NCBI GenBank assembly: GCA_016795325.1
Contig: JAEUHY010000036.1
Span: forward strand, 124,001-188,000
Length of the DNA: 64,000 nucleotides
Origin: Planctomycetota bacterium
GTDB taxonomy: Bacteria; Planctomycetota; UBA1135; GCA-002686595
Direction: 5' to 3'
Below are positions 62,195 through 64,000 of this stretch, piece by piece. Both the position numbers and the translations under genes were made by a program. Under the pieces are notes generated by a model. That model did not search any database. It was not told the DNA's origin and saw nothing but the letters and a program-made list of their open reading frames with translations. Within the stretch, counting starts at the first letter, position 1, and every line of letters begins with the position of its first letter.

Positions 62195-63328
62195 CTACTT
62201 CCCAGACCAAGCGTCGGCGCCGTGCGCGCGAGCGGGACTCTCCGGCGCTAGGCGCAGGTCGAGCGCGGCGATGTTCACGAACAACGGGTCGCGGCCGCCG
62301 GCGGGGTCGAGTTCGGCGACGGGCAGCACCGGGCGCGCGTGCGCCGGCTGGTCCTCGCAGGACCACCAGTTGCGCGCGAACTGGAACGTCTCGGGCGCGG
62401 TTGCGTCGCCGACGTTCGCGGCGCTGACGAGCTCGTCGCTGCGGTAGACGATCAGGTTGTCGCTGAACACGCCGTTGCGACAGGGAACAAAGCCCTCGGC
62501 GCGCGTCTCTTGCAGGATGCGCAGCGCCCAGCGCCGCGGCCGGTAGAAGGTGTTGAAGCGCACGCTTGCGCCGTCGACGCCGACGAAGGCGATGGGCGCG
62601 AGCGAGCCGACGAAGGTGCAGCCCTCGACCGTGAGCCCGCGCGCTTCGAAGCCCTGTGGTGAGGGCCGAAAGAACTCGAGCCCCGTCGAACCGCCGAGGT
62701 TCAGCGCGCGCTGGCCCGCGTGAACGAAGCGGCAACCTTCGATGCGGATGTCGCGCGAGCCGCCCTTGGCTTGCACGCCGGTCGCCGCCGGATCGCGCTC
62801 GTTGTCGCGCACGAGGCACCCACTCAGCACTCCGTCGCGGCAACCGACCATGTCGACGGCCGAACCGCCGCGGCCCCAGCGCTCGACCGTGCAGCCCTCG
62901 AGCCGAAAGTCGCGCACGCCCGAGAGCTTGATCCCGTCGTGGTTCGCGCGCCCGCCGCAGTCGCGCACCGCGACACGCAGCAACGTCACGTGGTGCGAAG
63001 GCGTCTCGAACGAACCCGCGTCATCGATGTTGAGCCCGTTGCCCGGGGCGCCTTCGATGCACAGGTCGACGAGCTCGAAGTGCGCGACGTCGCTGAACTG
63101 CACGCCGCCCGTGAACACGGCGGGCGACTTCGCGTCGGCCGACGCGATGCGAATCGGCCGTCCTGCTGCGCCCTGCACGTCGGCGGCCGAGAAACCTTCG
63201 TACTTGCCGGGCGCGAGGAGCACCACGTCGCCGGGCTCCGCCTCGCGCAACGCCGCGCGCAGTTGCGCCGTCGACTCCACGCGCACCTCTCCGAGCAAAC
63301 ACGCGATGAGTGCGAGTGCGAGCAGCAT
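62195..63328 (-). CDS. Secreted right-handed beta-helix protein
   Basis: The 377-residue protein begins with a short signal peptide (MLLALALIACLLG). The DUF1565-like start (STAQLRAALREAEPGDVVLL) is followed by beta-helix coils of about 22-25 residues: IRIASADAKSPAVFTGGVQF, HVTLLRVAVRDCGGRAN, FRLEGCTVERWGRGGSAVDM and RIEGCRFVHAGQRALNLGGS. Such proteins include pectate lyase-like enzymes and polysaccharide-binding proteins; no catalytic set is clear. It is upstream of fic on the same strand with about 105 bases between. Confidence 0.85.
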   Translation of the reverse strand: MLLALALIACLLGEVRVESTAQLRAALREAEPGDVVLLAPGKYEGFSAADVQGAAGRPIRIASADAKSPAVFTGGVQFSDVAHFELVDLCIEGAPGNGLNIDDAGSFETPSHHVTLLRVAVRDCGGRANHDGIKLSGVRDFRLEGCTVERWGRGGSAVDMVGCRDGVLSGCLVRDNERDPAATGVQAKGGSRDIRIEGCRFVHAGQRALNLGGSTGLEFFRPSPQGFEARGLTVEGCTFVGSLAPIAFVGVDGASVRFNTFYRPRRWALRILQETRAEGFVPCRNGVFSDNLIVYRSDELVSAANVGDATAPETFQFARNWWSCEDQPAHARPVLPVAELDPAGGRDPLFVNIAALDLRLAPESPARAHGADAWSGK

Positions 63329-63513
63329 CGCCTCACTCTACGCGCTGACGTCGCGCGCGCTGGTCCTACGTGGGTGAAGACCAGGGGGCAACGGCTGCAG
63401 TACCTCACTCCGCATTCTGCTTCCGCAGTCCGCGCCCGCCTCGAGTCTCGCTGGAACCATCGAGACCGAAACCCCGAACGATGACCGCGGAGCCCAACAC
63501 CGGCTTCTAACCT

Positions 63514-64000
63514 CTATCCCCCGCTCTTCATCCGCTTCACCAGCGTCAGACAGTAGAGCAGGGGGAGGGCGCCGAAGACGCCGAAGGAGCAGTCGATGAG
63601 TCGCCAGTAGAAGGGAATACCGCGGATCGCCCCGCAGATCAGGGCCAGCGGGAAGACCGCAGCGCAGCAGACGAGCCCGGTGCGCAGCACCCAAGCATTG
63701 GCGATGGGATCACGCCATGCACCGACGAAGAAGAAGGCGATCATGATGTGGCCGAAGGCCAGCCAGTCCGTGCCGTAGGCGATGAACGGGAAGGCCTCGT
63801 ATGTGACTTCCAGCCCATGCCAGACGTGGCCGAGCCACCACACAAGGCCACTGTGCCCGGAAAGATCCGCGTGATTTTCGATGCCGCACCAGGAGGCCAG
63901 CAGTCGCAACTCATGCAGCAACGGAAAGGCCGTCAGCCCGCTCAGGAGCAGAGCGGCGATGAAGAGACCCAAGACAAGGCGGTAGCGTGTGAGGAGCGGA
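63514..64000 (-). CDS. Multi-span membrane protein, 5' end outside the window
   Basis: The frame remains open to the right edge (upstream residues read PLLTRYRLVLGLFIAALLLS), so the start lies outside the window. About four membrane helices are visible (GLFIAALLLSGLTAFPLLHE; WLAFGHIMIAFFFVGAW; LRTGLVCCAAVFPLALICGA; LIDCSFGVFGALPLLYCLTL). Aromatic and His residues (WWLGHVWHGLEVTYE) sit in the loops. Lower GC than the rest and no recognised family. The gene ends at 63514 with a Lys/Arg tail (LVKRMKSGG). Confidence 0.7.
   Translation of the reverse strand, partial: PLLTRYRLVLGLFIAALLLSGLTAFPLLHELRLLASWCGIENHADLSGHSGLVWWLGHVWHGLEVTYEAFPFIAYGTDWLAFGHIMIAFFFVGAWRDPIANAWVLRTGLVCCAAVFPLALICGAIRGIPFYWRLIDCSFGVFGALPLLYCLTLVKRMKSGG

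Noticed and set aside
1-64000. tRNA and rRNA genes
   Set aside because: GTTCGA-like words occur only inside coding sequence and no cloverleaf-compatible context was found by eye; a covariance search was not possible.

Overview
The window is very GC-rich DNA, almost fully coding, from a bacterium that is probably a planctomycete or close relative. This is an inference. It rests on the many large secreted proteins, the FG-GAP repeat proteins, the ECF sigma factor/anti-sigma pair, DUF2911, a DGPF/ECF42 pair, and above all a shared C-terminal domain on five secreted proteins. No rRNA, tRNA, CRISPR array, transposase or phage gene was seen. Many starts are GTG and operon genes often overlap by 4 bases (GTGA/ATGA).

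Left part (1-27 kb). A partial gene is followed by a 147-bp tandem duplication, an L,D-transpeptidase (520-1395), a large secreted protein, a VOC protein and an AraC-type regulator. Next come an ECF sigma factor, its probable anti-sigma factor and a membrane-anchored CHAT protease-like protein (5688-9753). A leftward block of secreted proteins and two paralogous lipoproteins follows (9775-15061). A translationally coupled YCII/DGPF-ECF42 sigma pair (15186-16825) precedes a noncoding 197-200-bp tandem repeat and an FG-GAP protein. After that lie an APC permease, a DUF2911 protein, a thioredoxin-like/HEAT protein, two small secreted proteins and a P-domain protein.

Middle part (27-46 kb). A lower-GC orphan membrane gene (27315-28343) sits at the edge of a transport operon (28505-35523). 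That operon encodes a Cys-rich secreted protein, a TolC-like protein, a HlyD-like adaptor, an ABC ATPase, two FtsX-type permeases and a Cys-containing lipoprotein. A flavin-dependent halogenase-like protein follows. A leftward CusCBA-type heavy-metal RND operon (45359-39629) comes after a rhodanese and an outer-membrane-like lipoprotein.

Right part (45-64 kb). This holds an HD hydrolase, and a phosphodiesterase/small protein/membrane protein set with a second paralogous phosphodiesterase 10 kb away. It also holds a 1256-residue subtilase, an alpha-toroid lipoprotein, a DUF4143 ATPase, a DinB protein, a Fic protein with palindromic operators in its promoter, a beta-helix protein and a membrane protein cut by the window edge.

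The most unusual signals are outside ordinary gene content. Two 97-bp palindromic elements share exactly the same 35-27-35 architecture and show compensatory changes between arms. A 90-bp identical copy of the AraC HTH coding region lies 8.3 kb away and supplies the stop codon of another gene. The Fic promoter carries palindromes with equal spacing. One C-terminal domain recurs on five secreted proteins.
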